DNA of 57,521 bases. It comes from Candidatus Aenigmatarchaeota archaeon. Lineage in GTDB: Archaea > Aenigmatarchaeota > Aenigmatarchaeia > JACPZZ01. Position 1 is the first letter of the stretch; each line of letters opens with the position of its first letter. A model generated the notes under the pieces. It made no database searches. It had not been told where the DNA came from and saw only the letters and a list, made by a program, of their open reading frames with translations. This document shows positions 1-7,048 of the stretch, piece by piece. The stretch is from contig JACQNZ010000004.1 of the NCBI GenBank assembly GCA_016202815.1, forward strand, positions 1 to 57,521, read 5' to 3'. The position numbers were made by a program, and so were the translations under genes.

Positions 1-2
1 AC

Positions 3-545
3 GAGGCTCATGTTCACATCTGGCAGTGGACAGAGACAGGCTTGCGAGTCCCGAAAGGCCGCGACCCTCGCAAATATGAAACAAACGGCCAAGGTGAAAA
101 ATATTGGGTTAGGGAACTTTTAATTGGAAGTGATACGGTTGGAGAAATTCTTGTCCCAGAAGGAAACGGAAGAGTCGTTGTTGAATGGGACGAAGTTTCC
201 GGATTGCCGCGCGTTACGGAAGATATCGCTTTCCCGCACAAGCCTTACACAACGCATTTCTGGTTTAACGTGAATCCCGGCAAAGACGGGGTGTCAGGCT
301 ACCAGGATGTTGCTGTCGAGCGCAGGAGCGGCTGGCTTCACGATGTGGCCGAGTGGTGCTTGGACGTCGATGCGAGCTATGCGCGTTCGGATGCGGACTC
401 GGATGGCGGCTTCCGTCCCGTTCGGGGTTCGTTGGTGAAAATTGAAAAGACAATCACACAAATTAATCCGACCGATCCAAATGAGATGGAAAAGGATTAC
501 GGAAAATTGCCTCTTGCGGATTTCAGACAAAAATATAATCTATAA
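3..545 (+). CDS. DGR target (variable) protein, 5'-truncated by window edge
   Basis: The reading frame is open from the first bases of the window to a stop at 545, so the true N-terminus lies outside; 180 residues are visible. The C-terminal part holds a segment VERRSGW ... GFRPVRG that resembles the C-type-lectin/formylglycine-enzyme fold used by known DGR target proteins (paired Arg, Trp, then a GFR motif near the end). The DNA for that segment is the variable repeat matching the template downstream. Unlike many DGR targets, about 37 residues follow the variable segment. DGR targets are usually displayed ligand-binding proteins; that role is inferred. A TTG at 42 is in frame but is not the start, because the frame continues upstream. 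Confidence 0.8.
   Translation, partial: EAHVHIWQWTETGLRVPKGRDPRKYETNGQGEKYWVRELLIGSDTVGEILVPEGNGRVVVEWDEVSGLPRVTEDIAFPHKPYTTHFWFNVNPGKDGVSGYQDVAVERRSGWLHDVAEWCLDVDASYARSDADSDGGFRPVRGSLVKIEKTITQINPTDPNEMEKDYGKLPLADFRQKYNL
312..428 (+). repeat. DGR variable repeat (VR)
   Basis: This 117-base segment of the target gene aligns with the template repeat at 918-1127. Thirteen substitutions separate the two, and every one lies opposite an adenine in the template (seen: A to G, T or C). No C, G or T of the template core is altered before the final ggc/ggt codon. That is the signature of adenine-specific mutagenic retrohoming. The VR lacks four in-frame segments (30, 39, 21 and 3 bases) that the template has. 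It ends near a short G-rich stretch at 423-428 where an initiation-of-mutagenic-homing site would be expected. Confidence 0.85.
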
Positions 546-917
546 ATACCGCTTCTTTGCATATTTTTTATGATGTCTGTTAGATCTGTTCTGTTTGGGG
601 GGGGGAACAAAAATTCTGAAGCCTCTCAAAAATGTAAATTTCTTATCAGTTCTTCTTTAAAATCATCAAATACGATTTCTGGTGATTCGACTTTTCCATT
701 AGTTTACGGTCTTGGCCATCGCCGACTGCACATCATCAGAGCGGCCAAAACAATCTACAAATCAGCTTCGTGCGGTTGGCGGAACCCCGAACTACATGCC
801 TGTCCATAGACGAAGCTACGCTTTCCGCAAGCTGATGACATGAAATACAGCAACGATAGCGAGTAAGCAATGAAAGTTAAAGTTGCGGTGCGGGTTTGGT
901 GGACAGGCTACACGGCT
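546..917 (+). other. Gap between DGR target and template repeat
   Basis: I see no convincing gene here. A 79-codon open frame (570-809) has no family resemblance and is unlike an Avd accessory protein. The interval holds a run of nine G at 597-605 and partly complementary segments AGCTTCGT (about 763) and ACGAAGCT (about 811), with AAGCTGAT further on, so the RNA upstream of the template may fold. A short stretch near 735 (TCAGAGCGGCCAAAACA) resembles the sequence just after the template repeat (TCAGGGCGGCCAAGACA). In known DGRs the template RNA carries structured flanks needed for cDNA priming; that role here is inferred. Confidence 0.4.
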
Positions 918-1127
918 GCTGTCGAGCGCAGGAGCAACTGGCATCACGATGAGGATAGTTTTTGCAAAGCAAACGCTAGCATATACGAGAGGTGCTTGGA
1001 CGTCAATCTGCATAAGAACCATAAAAATTCTTTGCGGAGCGCAAATGCGAACTATGCGCGTTCGGATGCGAAATCTTCCAGCAAAGACGCAAACTCGAAT
1101 GACGGCTTCCGTCCAATAGTTCAGGGC
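918..1127 (+). repeat. DGR template repeat (TR)
   Basis: This 210-base repeat lies 18 bases before the reverse transcriptase start. It matches the VR at 312-428 except at adenines and at four insertions of 30, 39, 21 and 3 bases, each a whole number of codons. Weaker similarity (caggctac) continues about 15 bases upstream of the core. The inserts can fold: the first contains TTTGC-AAA-GCAAA, the second ends in TTTGCG-GAG-CGCAAA, and the third can pair TCTT with AAGA between GCG and CGC. The TR also lies in an open frame running into the RT gene, but it is expected to act as RNA, not as protein. Confidence 0.85.
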
Positions 1128-1145
1128 GGCCAAGACATATTAATA

Positions 1146-2228
1146 ATGAAATCTTACGGGAACTTATACGGTAAATTGTATTCGATGGAAAATCTCCAGA
1201 TTGCTTATCGGAAAGCCAAAAAAGGCAAAAGCAAGAAGTGGTATGTAAAAGAATTCGGGTTAGAGCTAGATAAAAACTTGTTGCAGTTACAAAAAGAACT
1301 GTTCACAACGACTTATGAACCCAAGCCGTTGAAGCAGTTCATAATCAGAGACCCAAAGACGCGTGTCATTTCAGCTTCCAATTTCCGCGACAGGGTTGTA
1401 CATCACGCCTTATGCAACATCATTGAACCGATTTTTGAGAAGATATTTATTTATGATTCGTACGCAAACAGGAAAAACAAAGGCACGCACGCGGCGTTAA
1501 AGAGATTCGACCAGTTCAAAAGAAAAGTTTCTCACAATGGAAAATTGCTTCCAAGCGCCAAAGACAATAACATGGTTTATGGCTATGTTTTGAAAGCTGA
1601 CATAAAGCATTATTTTGATTCTGTTGACCACGAGGTTATGATGCACATAATTAGCAAGAAAATCAGGGACGAAAAAGTGCTTTGGTTGACCGAGAAAATT
1701 CTCGATAATCATTACTGCAAGATAACTGGCAAAGGAATGCCCATTGGAAACCTAACAAGCCAGTTCTTTGCAAACGTATACCTGAACGAGCTGGATTATT
1801 TCATAAAACACGAATTAAAGGCAAAATATTACATCAGGTACGTTGACGACTTTGTGATATTGCACAAATCTAAAGAAACGCTTGAATTCTACAAAACGCA
1901 GATAAACGAATTTCTGAAGACTATAAATCTGGAATTGCATCCGCAGAAATCGAAAGTCATACCGTTGCATAAAGGTGTTAACCTGCTTGGGTTTATGGTC
2001 TTCTACAGGTACAAATTGCCCAAGAAAAATAACATCAGGCGAATTGAACACAAGATTAATAGTTTTATCAGGATGCACAGGGAAGGCGTCATCAAGGAAG
2101 AAATCCTGGAAAAGATCAACGGTTGGGAGGCTTATGCTATCCATGCCGATACGTTCAACATCAGAAGGCGAATGATGAAAAGATTAAGAAAATCAATGAG
2201 AAGTGCCCCATTGTTGCCTTTTATTTGA
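1146..2228 (+). CDS. DGR-type reverse transcriptase
   Basis: A 360-residue reverse transcriptase that would copy the template RNA with adenine-directed errors into target-gene cDNA. The catalytic YVDD box is at residues 232-235, with an upstream metal-binding Asp in KADIKHYFDSVDHE. Residues 200-206 read IGNLTSQ, the form typical of DGR reverse transcriptases, where group II intron and retroviral-type enzymes have QGxxxSP. There is no maturase or endonuclease domain, which fits a DGR. The ATG at 1146 was chosen because the frame upstream of it (to 870) is the template repeat itself. A hairpin terminator follows the gene. Confidence 0.92.
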   Translation: MKSYGNLYGKLYSMENLQIAYRKAKKGKSKKWYVKEFGLELDKNLLQLQKELFTTTYEPKPLKQFIIRDPKTRVISASNFRDRVVHHALCNIIEPIFEKIFIYDSYANRKNKGTHAALKRFDQFKRKVSHNGKLLPSAKDNNMVYGYVLKADIKHYFDSVDHEVMMHIISKKIRDEKVLWLTEKILDNHYCKITGKGMPIGNLTSQFFANVYLNELDYFIKHELKAKYYIRYVDDFVILHKSKETLEFYKTQINEFLKTINLELHPQKSKVIPLHKGVNLLGFMVFYRYKLPKKNNIRRIEHKINSFIRMHREGVIKEEILEKINGWEAYAIHADTFNIRRRMMKRLRKSMRSAPLLPFI

Positions 2229-2243
2229 TATAAGTTGACCATA

Positions 2244-2264
2244 GAAAGGTCGTTTTGACCTTTC
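2244..2264 (+). terminator. Hairpin after RT gene
   Basis: A perfect 8-bp stem (GAAAGGTC/GACCTTTC) with a 5-base loop, followed by a T-rich run, 15 bases after the RT stop. It probably ends the DGR transcript and separates it from the ribosomal cluster. Confidence 0.6.
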
Positions 2265-2289
2265 GTATTTATTGTTATTTTGATTTATT

Positions 2290-2544
2290 ATGGTTGGTAA
2301 GGATATCGTGAAAAACCTGATAAAGCTGATAAAGGGCGAAAAGCCGGAACTTAGCGAAGCGGTGGAAGAAGGCCTGACAGGCACGCTGGTTCTCGGCACC
2401 GTACTTTTAACCACGGGGATAGTGTTATCCGCAGTTGCCCCGAGAGGGTTGGCACCGCTGATGGCGATGTCCGGGGCTTTATTAAGCTTCCTTTCATTAA
2501 TTTCTATGGTCGTGCTTTGGTTTGCCAAGGACGGCTTCAGGTAG
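2290..2544 (+). CDS. Small two-TM membrane protein, unknown
   Basis: 84 residues with a charged N-terminal amphipathic stretch (residues 1-25), then two hydrophobic segments at about residues 29-48 and 54-78. It is not recognised as a family member. It sits between the DGR terminator and uS5 on the same strand, with 48 bases before uS5. The ATG at 2290 is the only plausible start. It could be a small membrane component linked to the SecY-bearing cluster, but nothing in the sequence shows a function. Confidence 0.6.
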   Translation: MVGKDIVKNLIKLIKGEKPELSEAVEEGLTGTLVLGTVLLTTGIVLSAVAPRGLAPLMAMSGALLSFLSLISMVVLWFAKDGFR

Positions 2545-2592
2545 CTGTCGGAAAGGTTAAAAAGAATAAACTGTTATAATAGGGAGACTGTT

Positions 2593-3525
2593 ATGGAAGA
2601 CAAGAATAAAGAAGTCATGGAAAAGGGAAAAGAAGCTGTTATTGAAAGCGTTGCAACCCCTGCCGAAACTGTTGAAACCGCAGCGGTTGTTGCAGAGCCT
2701 GTCATACCTCCGGAAGCCGCAAAGGAAGAGATCACACCCGAAGAGGTCAAAAACCTGCTTCCATCGCTGGACGGCTGGAAACCGGTAACAAAACTGGGCA
2801 AGGAAGTCATGGAAAACAAGTGGGACTTAAAAAGCATTCTGGAAGCTGGAATAAAGATCAAGGAATTCCAGATCGTTGACAAATTAATGCCTGAACTGGG
2901 CCATGAAATAATATACATAGGCGGTTCGCCGGGAAAAGGAGGAGGCAGCCAGCGCACGATAACGAAGAAAACCGCGAGAATGCACAAGTCCGGGCGCCGT
3001 TTCAGGATATCATCCCTGGTAGTCGTGGGCAACGGTGATGGAATCATAGGAGTCGGCCAGGGCACGGGCAAGGAGCATCGCAACGCCATAGAAAAAGCTG
3101 TGGAACATGCGAAGCTCAACATGGTCTTCATAAAAAGAGGGTGCGGGTCGTGGCAGTGCGCGTGCGGACAGCCGCATTCGCTGCCGCTGAGAGGCGTGGG
3201 AAGAGCGGGTTCGGTTAAAGTCGAACTAAAACCCGCGCCAAGAGGCACGGGACTTGCGGTGAGCGACGACTTGAAAAAGATTTTGAAAGCGGCCGGAGTA
3301 AAGGATGCGTGGTGCAGGACAAGCGGAAACACATCCGCAAGGACAAACCTGATCAAGGCGGGGTTTAATGCGCTAAAAAGCATGAACAACATGAAGCAAC
3401 CAAACTTTTTGGAAAAAAGTTTGATCAAAAATGCCGACCAAAATTTGGAAAGAAGTTTGATCAAAAATACTGACCAAAATTTAGAAAAAACGGTTGATCA
3501 GAAAATATCGGAAAAGAGCGAGTGA
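2593..3525 (+). CDS. rps5: Ribosomal protein uS5
   Basis: Small-subunit protein uS5, involved in decoding accuracy. The S5 N-terminal double-stranded-RNA-binding fold lies at about residues 90-165 (SGRRFRISSLVVVGNGDG, then GVGQGTGKEH), and the C-terminal S5 domain follows (LKPAPRGTGL, CRTSGNTSARTN). At 310 residues it is longer than the usual archaeal protein (about 210-240). It has an acidic N-terminal extension of about 50 residues and a C-terminal tail of about 43 residues built from a repeated unit of the type DQNLERSLIKNT. A purine-rich AGGGAG lies just before the ATG. The stop overlaps the uL30 GTG (GTGA). Confidence 0.95.
   Translation: MEDKNKEVMEKGKEAVIESVATPAETVETAAVVAEPVIPPEAAKEEITPEEVKNLLPSLDGWKPVTKLGKEVMENKWDLKSILEAGIKIKEFQIVDKLMPELGHEIIYIGGSPGKGGGSQRTITKKTARMHKSGRRFRISSLVVVGNGDGIIGVGQGTGKEHRNAIEKAVEHAKLNMVFIKRGCGSWQCACGQPHSLPLRGVGRAGSVKVELKPAPRGTGLAVSDDLKKILKAAGVKDAWCRTSGNTSARTNLIKAGFNALKSMNNMKQPNFLEKSLIKNADQNLERSLIKNTDQNLEKTVDQKISEKSE
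3397..3507 (+). repeat. Three imperfect 36-39 base tandem units in the uS5 tail
   Basis: Units at 3397-3435, 3436-3471 and 3472-3507 encode related peptides ending the uS5 protein. The first contains a near-perfect palindrome (CAAACTTTTT-GG-AAAAAAGTTTG) followed by GATCAAAAAT. The same palindrome plus GATCAAA recurs at the 3' end of the next gene, uL30. Confidence 0.7.
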
Positions 3526-3887
3526 TTTTTGTGTACATTGCAATAAGATTGCGCGGACATGCCGGAGTAAAAGGCGATATCGAAGAGACGATGATGCTGC
3601 TCGGACTAAAAGCGCCGAACACGTGCGTCGTAATACCGGAGAATGCCGTCAACAAGGGAATGCTGGCAAAGGTAAAGGATTATGTTGCGTGGGGAGAGGC
3701 AGACGAAAAAACCATCTCTGGATTAAAAATTACGGACAAGGATTCGAAAGTCGCAATCAGGTTCAACCCGCCTTCGAAGGGCTTTAGAAGCCTAAAAATG
3801 CATTACCCGAAAGGCGATTTGGGCTATCGGGGAAAGGCAATTAACGAATTTTTACAAACTTTTGGAAAGTTTGATCAAATCAGGTGA
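3522..3887 (+). CDS. rpl30: Ribosomal protein uL30
   Basis: Large-subunit protein uL30 (121 residues). Visible hallmarks are IAIRLRGHAGVKGDIEETM at the N-terminus and the archaeal-length C-terminal domain (RFNPPSKGFRSLKMHYPKG). The GTG at 3522 overlaps the uS5 stop by four bases. A second GTG at 3531 would give the more typical VYIAIRLRG start. The last residues (FLQTFGKFDQIR) are encoded by the same palindromic element found in the uS5 tail and look like a late extension. uL15 follows after 4 bases. Confidence 0.93.
   Translation: MIFVYIAIRLRGHAGVKGDIEETMMLLGLKAPNTCVVIPENAVNKGMLAKVKDYVAWGEADEKTISGLKITDKDSKVAIRFNPPSKGFRSLKMHYPKGDLGYRGKAINEFLQTFGKFDQIR
3855..3880 (+). repeat. Palindromic element at the 3' end of uL30
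   Basis: CAAACTTTTGGAAAGTTTG followed by GATCAAAT. It matches, with small length changes, the first unit of the uS5 tail at 3401-3430. It is read in frame and supplies the last residues of uL30. Confidence 0.65.
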
Positions 3888-3891
3888 TTAA

Positions 3892-4284
3892 ATGGTAAGA
3901 AAGGAAAAAAAGACAAAATTCATGCGCGGCCTGCACACCCACGGTCATGGGAACAAGAAAAAATGGAGAGGCGGCGGTTCAAGGGGCGGGCGCGGCGATT
4001 CCGGGAAATACCACCACAAAAAAACATGGGCTATGAGGTGGGGCGAGGTAAACATCAAGAAAGGCTTCACATCCATAGGCAGGACGGATAAAAAAATAAT
4101 CAATGTCGGCGAACTGGAAGAGCTTGTAAAAGAAAACAGCGCGGTAAACTTGGCTGAACTTGGCTATGACAAGGTCCTCGGGTCGGGCGTGATAACAAAG
4201 GCGATCAAAGTTGAAGCCGCCGAATTTTCAAAAGCAGCCAGGGAAAAAATAGAAAAGGCAGGCGGACAGGCCATCCAGTTGTGA
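3892..4284 (+). CDS. rpl15: Ribosomal protein uL15
   Basis: 130-residue uL15 of the archaeal/eukaryotic type. The N-terminal Gly/Arg/His-rich extension that threads into rRNA is clear (LHTHGHGNKKKWRGGGSRGG), followed by the globular domain with VNIKKGFTSIGR and a C-terminal VLGSGVITKAIKVEAAEFSK motif. The ATG at 3892 follows the uL30 stop by 4 bases, consistent with one operon. A hairpin with T-run separates it from secY. Confidence 0.95.
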   Translation: MVRKEKKTKFMRGLHTHGHGNKKKWRGGGSRGGRGDSGKYHHKKTWAMRWGEVNIKKGFTSIGRTDKKIINVGELEELVKENSAVNLAELGYDKVLGSGVITKAIKVEAAEFSKAAREKIEKAGGQAIQL

Positions 4285-4294
4285 GTAAGCTTTC

Positions 4295-4321
4295 ATAGGA
4301 AATCTACGGTTTCCTATTTTT
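4295..4321 (+). terminator. Hairpin between uL15 and secY
   Basis: An 8-bp stem ATAGGAAA/TTTCCTAT with a 7-base loop, followed by five T. It may attenuate or end the ribosomal protein transcript before secY. Its GGAAA/TTTCC stem resembles the hairpins in the arrays near 38.5 and 50.6 kb. Confidence 0.5.
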
Positions 4322-4357
4322 CATTGTCTATCAAAGGAAATTCATGGAGCACGTAAA

Positions 4358-5914
4358 ATGATTCTCGAACCACTGTTCAGATTTCTGCCTTCTGTGCGCA
4401 AACCCGCGGAAAAACAGACGTTAAAAAAGAAATTGACGTGGACAGGCATAATGCTGCTTCTTTATTTTGCAATGTCCCATGTCACGGTTTACGGGGTTTC
4501 GGAAACCGCGTTGCAGCGGTTTGCTTTTCTTGAACTTATCCTAGGTTCGCGCTTCGGTTCGCTGATGACGCTTGGTATCGGGCCAATCGTCACGGCGTCA
4601 ATAATTTTGCAGCTGATGGTAGGCTCGAAGATAATAAACTGGGACCTGTCCAAGCGGGACCAGAAGTTAAGGTTTGAGAGCACGCAAAAATTGCTGGCTA
4701 TCGTGATCACTGTCGTTGAGGCCGTGGCTTATGTTTCGTTCGGGGCTGTGCCGCCAAGGGAGGGCGCTTCGGCGATGCTCGTTTTCCTGCTTATATTCCA
4801 GCTTTCGCTGGGAGGATGGTTGGTCATACTGATGGACGAGATTGTGACGAAATGGGGATTCGGCTCCGGCATAAGCTTGTTCATTGCCGCGGGCGTTTCG
4901 AGCCAGATAATAATAAATATGATCAACCCGCTCGCGCCGTGCATCGACAATGCGCTGAAGCTTTGCATTCCCGACGAGACTAACAAGCCGGCGGGCTTAT
5001 TGCCGAACGCGCTGTTGGGCCTGCTTTCCGGCAACCTTGCCGACGCGTCAACAAGCCTGATACCGATCTTTTCAACGCTTATAGTTTTCCTGATTGTTAT
5101 CTACGCGCAGGCGATCCGTGTCGAAATTCCGCTGGCGTTCGGCTATTTCCGGGGCTTCGGCAGGAGCTGGCCGCTGAAATTCATTTACACAAGCAACATA
5201 CCCGTGATATTGACCGCGGCGCTGATCGCAAACGTGCAAGTTGTTGGGGCTTTATTGGCGTCGAAAGGATTTCCAATACTCGGCACGTTTGACGCGAACA
5301 ACTCACCTACGAGCGGGCTTGTTTTCTTTTTGTCCGTGCCCAGGGAACTTCCGATACAAACCATGATGCTCACGATCGGCGTGTTTACGGTACTCGGTAC
5401 TTTGTTGTCCGTGTATTACCTGAGAAAATACCTGCTCGAGACTGCGTTGTTGTCGGCGTTCGCAGGCGTGCTGGTCTGGTATTTCGGGTTCCAGGCCATG
5501 GGCTTTACTGCCGCGACTGCGCTGTCTGTGGAAAGCCTTGCCAGGCTTTTCGTTTACACCGCGTTTCTTACATCAGGATCCGTTCTGTTTTCAGTTTTCT
5601 GGGTGAATACCGCTAACATGAATGCGGAAAGCGTTGCGAAACAAATCCAATCCATCGGGATGCAGATACCCGGGTTCCGGCGCGACCCGCGTATAATCGA
5701 ATCCGTTTTGGACAAGTACATACCCAATCTTGCTGTTCTTGGCGGTTTGTTCATAGGAATACTGGCGGCGTTCGCTGACTCTGTAAATGCGTTAGGAACG
5801 GGCACTGGTATTTTGCTCACCGTAATGATCATCTACACGATGTACGAGCAGCTCGGCGCGCAACAGATGGAAGACATGCATCCGGCAATCAGGAAGATGT
5901 TCGGGAAGGAATAA
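4358..5914 (+). CDS. secY: Preprotein translocase subunit SecY
   Basis: 518-residue channel subunit of the Sec translocon in the cytoplasmic membrane, with about ten hydrophobic segments. Recognisable SecY features are the plug region near MSHVTVYGVSETALQ, the segment GIGPIVTASIILQLMVGSKI after TM2, the WGFGSGISLFIAAG helix, and a cytoplasmic loop with basic residues (YFRGFGRSWPLKFIY). The length suits archaeal SecY with enlarged outer loops. It follows uL15, its conserved neighbour in archaea, and precedes adkA. Confidence 0.96.
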   Translation: MILEPLFRFLPSVRKPAEKQTLKKKLTWTGIMLLLYFAMSHVTVYGVSETALQRFAFLELILGSRFGSLMTLGIGPIVTASIILQLMVGSKIINWDLSKRDQKLRFESTQKLLAIVITVVEAVAYVSFGAVPPREGASAMLVFLLIFQLSLGGWLVILMDEIVTKWGFGSGISLFIAAGVSSQIIINMINPLAPCIDNALKLCIPDETNKPAGLLPNALLGLLSGNLADASTSLIPIFSTLIVFLIVIYAQAIRVEIPLAFGYFRGFGRSWPLKFIYTSNIPVILTAALIANVQVVGALLASKGFPILGTFDANNSPTSGLVFFLSVPRELPIQTMMLTIGVFTVLGTLLSVYYLRKYLLETALLSAFAGVLVWYFGFQAMGFTAATALSVESLARLFVYTAFLTSGSVLFSVFWVNTANMNAESVAKQIQSIGMQIPGFRRDPRIIESVLDKYIPNLAVLGGLFIGILAAFADSVNALGTGTGILLTVMIIYTMYEQLGAQQMEDMHPAIRKMFGKE

Positions 5915-5953
5915 AATACAAAAGCTTTAATTGAAGAAAAATCATGTGATTTC

Positions 5954-6538
5954 ATGCCGTTGATAATACTCGCAGGGGCGCCGGGCGTCGGAAAGAGCAC
6001 AGTGCAAAACGTGGCTTTAGAGCAATTGCAGACTGTCAAGCCGGTCAAAGTCGCGACATTTGGGGACTACATGTTTGAAATGGCCCAGCGTGCTAAACTC
6101 GTGCAAAACAGGGACGAGATGCGGTCAAAAATACCGAGGGAGAAGTACAAGGAGCTGCAACAAAAAGCCGCGGAGCAGATAGCGAAGGATGCGAAAGACC
6201 GGAATATCATAGTCAATACGCACCTGTCCATGGTAACGGCATCCGGATTAATACCCGGCCTGCCGCTTGACATCCTGAAGCTTTTGAATCCCAAACTTAT
6301 CGTTATCGTCGAGGCGGACCCGGAAGAGATAGAGCTGCGCCAGCAGGAAGACAAGGCCCGCGAGCGGTCTGATTTCGGCGATGCCAGGAAATTGTCCGAT
6401 TTCCAGAATTATTCGCGATCCTGCGCGGCCGCGTATTCGGTGATACAGAACGTGCCTGTCAAGATAATACTGAACAAACAGGGCAAGATACGGGACGCGG
6501 CAGGCGAGTTGGTCGAGGCTTTGAAAAATGCTTTTTGA
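5954..6538 (+). CDS. adkA: Archaeal-type adenylate kinase AdkA
   Basis: 194-residue P-loop kinase converting AMP + ATP to 2 ADP. The Walker A loop GAPGVGKST is at residues 9-17. The TFGDYMFEMA segment and the lid region ADPEEIELRQQEDKARERSD match the archaeal trimeric AdkA family, not bacterial Adk. Position between secY and the DUF106 gene is the standard archaeal order. The next gene starts inside its 3' end (11-base overlap), which suggests translational coupling. Confidence 0.93.
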   Translation: MPLIILAGAPGVGKSTVQNVALEQLQTVKPVKVATFGDYMFEMAQRAKLVQNRDEMRSKIPREKYKELQQKAAEQIAKDAKDRNIIVNTHLSMVTASGLIPGLPLDILKLLNPKLIVIVEADPEEIELRQQEDKARERSDFGDARKLSDFQNYSRSCAAAYSVIQNVPVKIILNKQGKIRDAAGELVEALKNAF

Positions 6539-6995
6539 GAGCCAGATGGATGCGTTTTTCGCCCCGTTAATAGCGGGAGGCATGTTTGCAGGCCTTACTT
6601 TTGTTTCCATGGCAATGTCTTCCCTGACCACGTTTTTTTACAAATTCCTGGTTGACCAGGCTTCCATGAAAGAGGTCCGCAAGAATATGGAATTTCACCG
6701 CGACGCTGCGAATATTGCGCAGAAGGAAAAAAATATACAGAAGATGAACGAGAGCGTGGCCAAGATGATGGAGCTGAACAAAAAATACTTCTCGTTGTCA
6801 ACGAAGCCGCTGCTCGTTTCCCTGCTGGTTTTTTCGGTTGTGTTCCCGTGGATGACGCAGAAATTTGCCAATGTGGTTGTCAGCCTTCCGTTTTCCCTAC
6901 CGTTCATCGGAAACAGCCTGGGATGGTTCGGCTGGTATTTCCTTTTGGCGGTGCCGTCGAGCGTGATAACAAGGAAGCTTCTGGACATACAGTAA
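6528..6995 (+). CDS. DUF106 membrane insertase (EMC3/Ylp-like)
   Basis: 155 residues with a first TM at about residues 12-38, a charged coiled-coil loop (KNMEFHRDAANIAQKEKNIQKM at residues 46-67), and two C-terminal TM segments. This is the layout of the archaeal DUF106 family related to YidC/Oxa1 and EMC3, which helps insert membrane proteins. Its place directly after secY-adkA supports this. The ATG at 6528 overlaps adkA. A terminator-like hairpin follows. Confidence 0.88.
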   Translation: MLFESQMDAFFAPLIAGGMFAGLTFVSMAMSSLTTFFYKFLVDQASMKEVRKNMEFHRDAANIAQKEKNIQKMNESVAKMMELNKKYFSLSTKPLLVSLLVFSVVFPWMTQKFANVVVSLPFSLPFIGNSLGWFGWYFLLAVPSSVITRKLLDIQ

Positions 6996-7004
6996 GGCGG
7001 TTAG

Positions 7005-7030
7005 TAGCCTGCTGAAGCAGGCTATTTTGT
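7005..7030 (+). terminator. Hairpin after DUF106 gene
   Basis: Perfect 8-bp stem TAGCCTGC/GCAGGCTA with a TGAA loop, followed by TTTTGTTTTG. It lies between the DUF106 and cbf5 genes. Confidence 0.5.
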
Positions 7031-7048
7031 TTTGCAGAAGGCGGTTTT

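Noticed and set aside
570-809. 79-codon plus-strand frame between DGR target and template
   Set aside because: Crosses a G9 run, has no family features, and lies where template-flanking RNA is expected.
870-1145. N-terminal extension of the RT reading frame
   Set aside because: This part is the template repeat; RT family features begin at the ATG at 1146.
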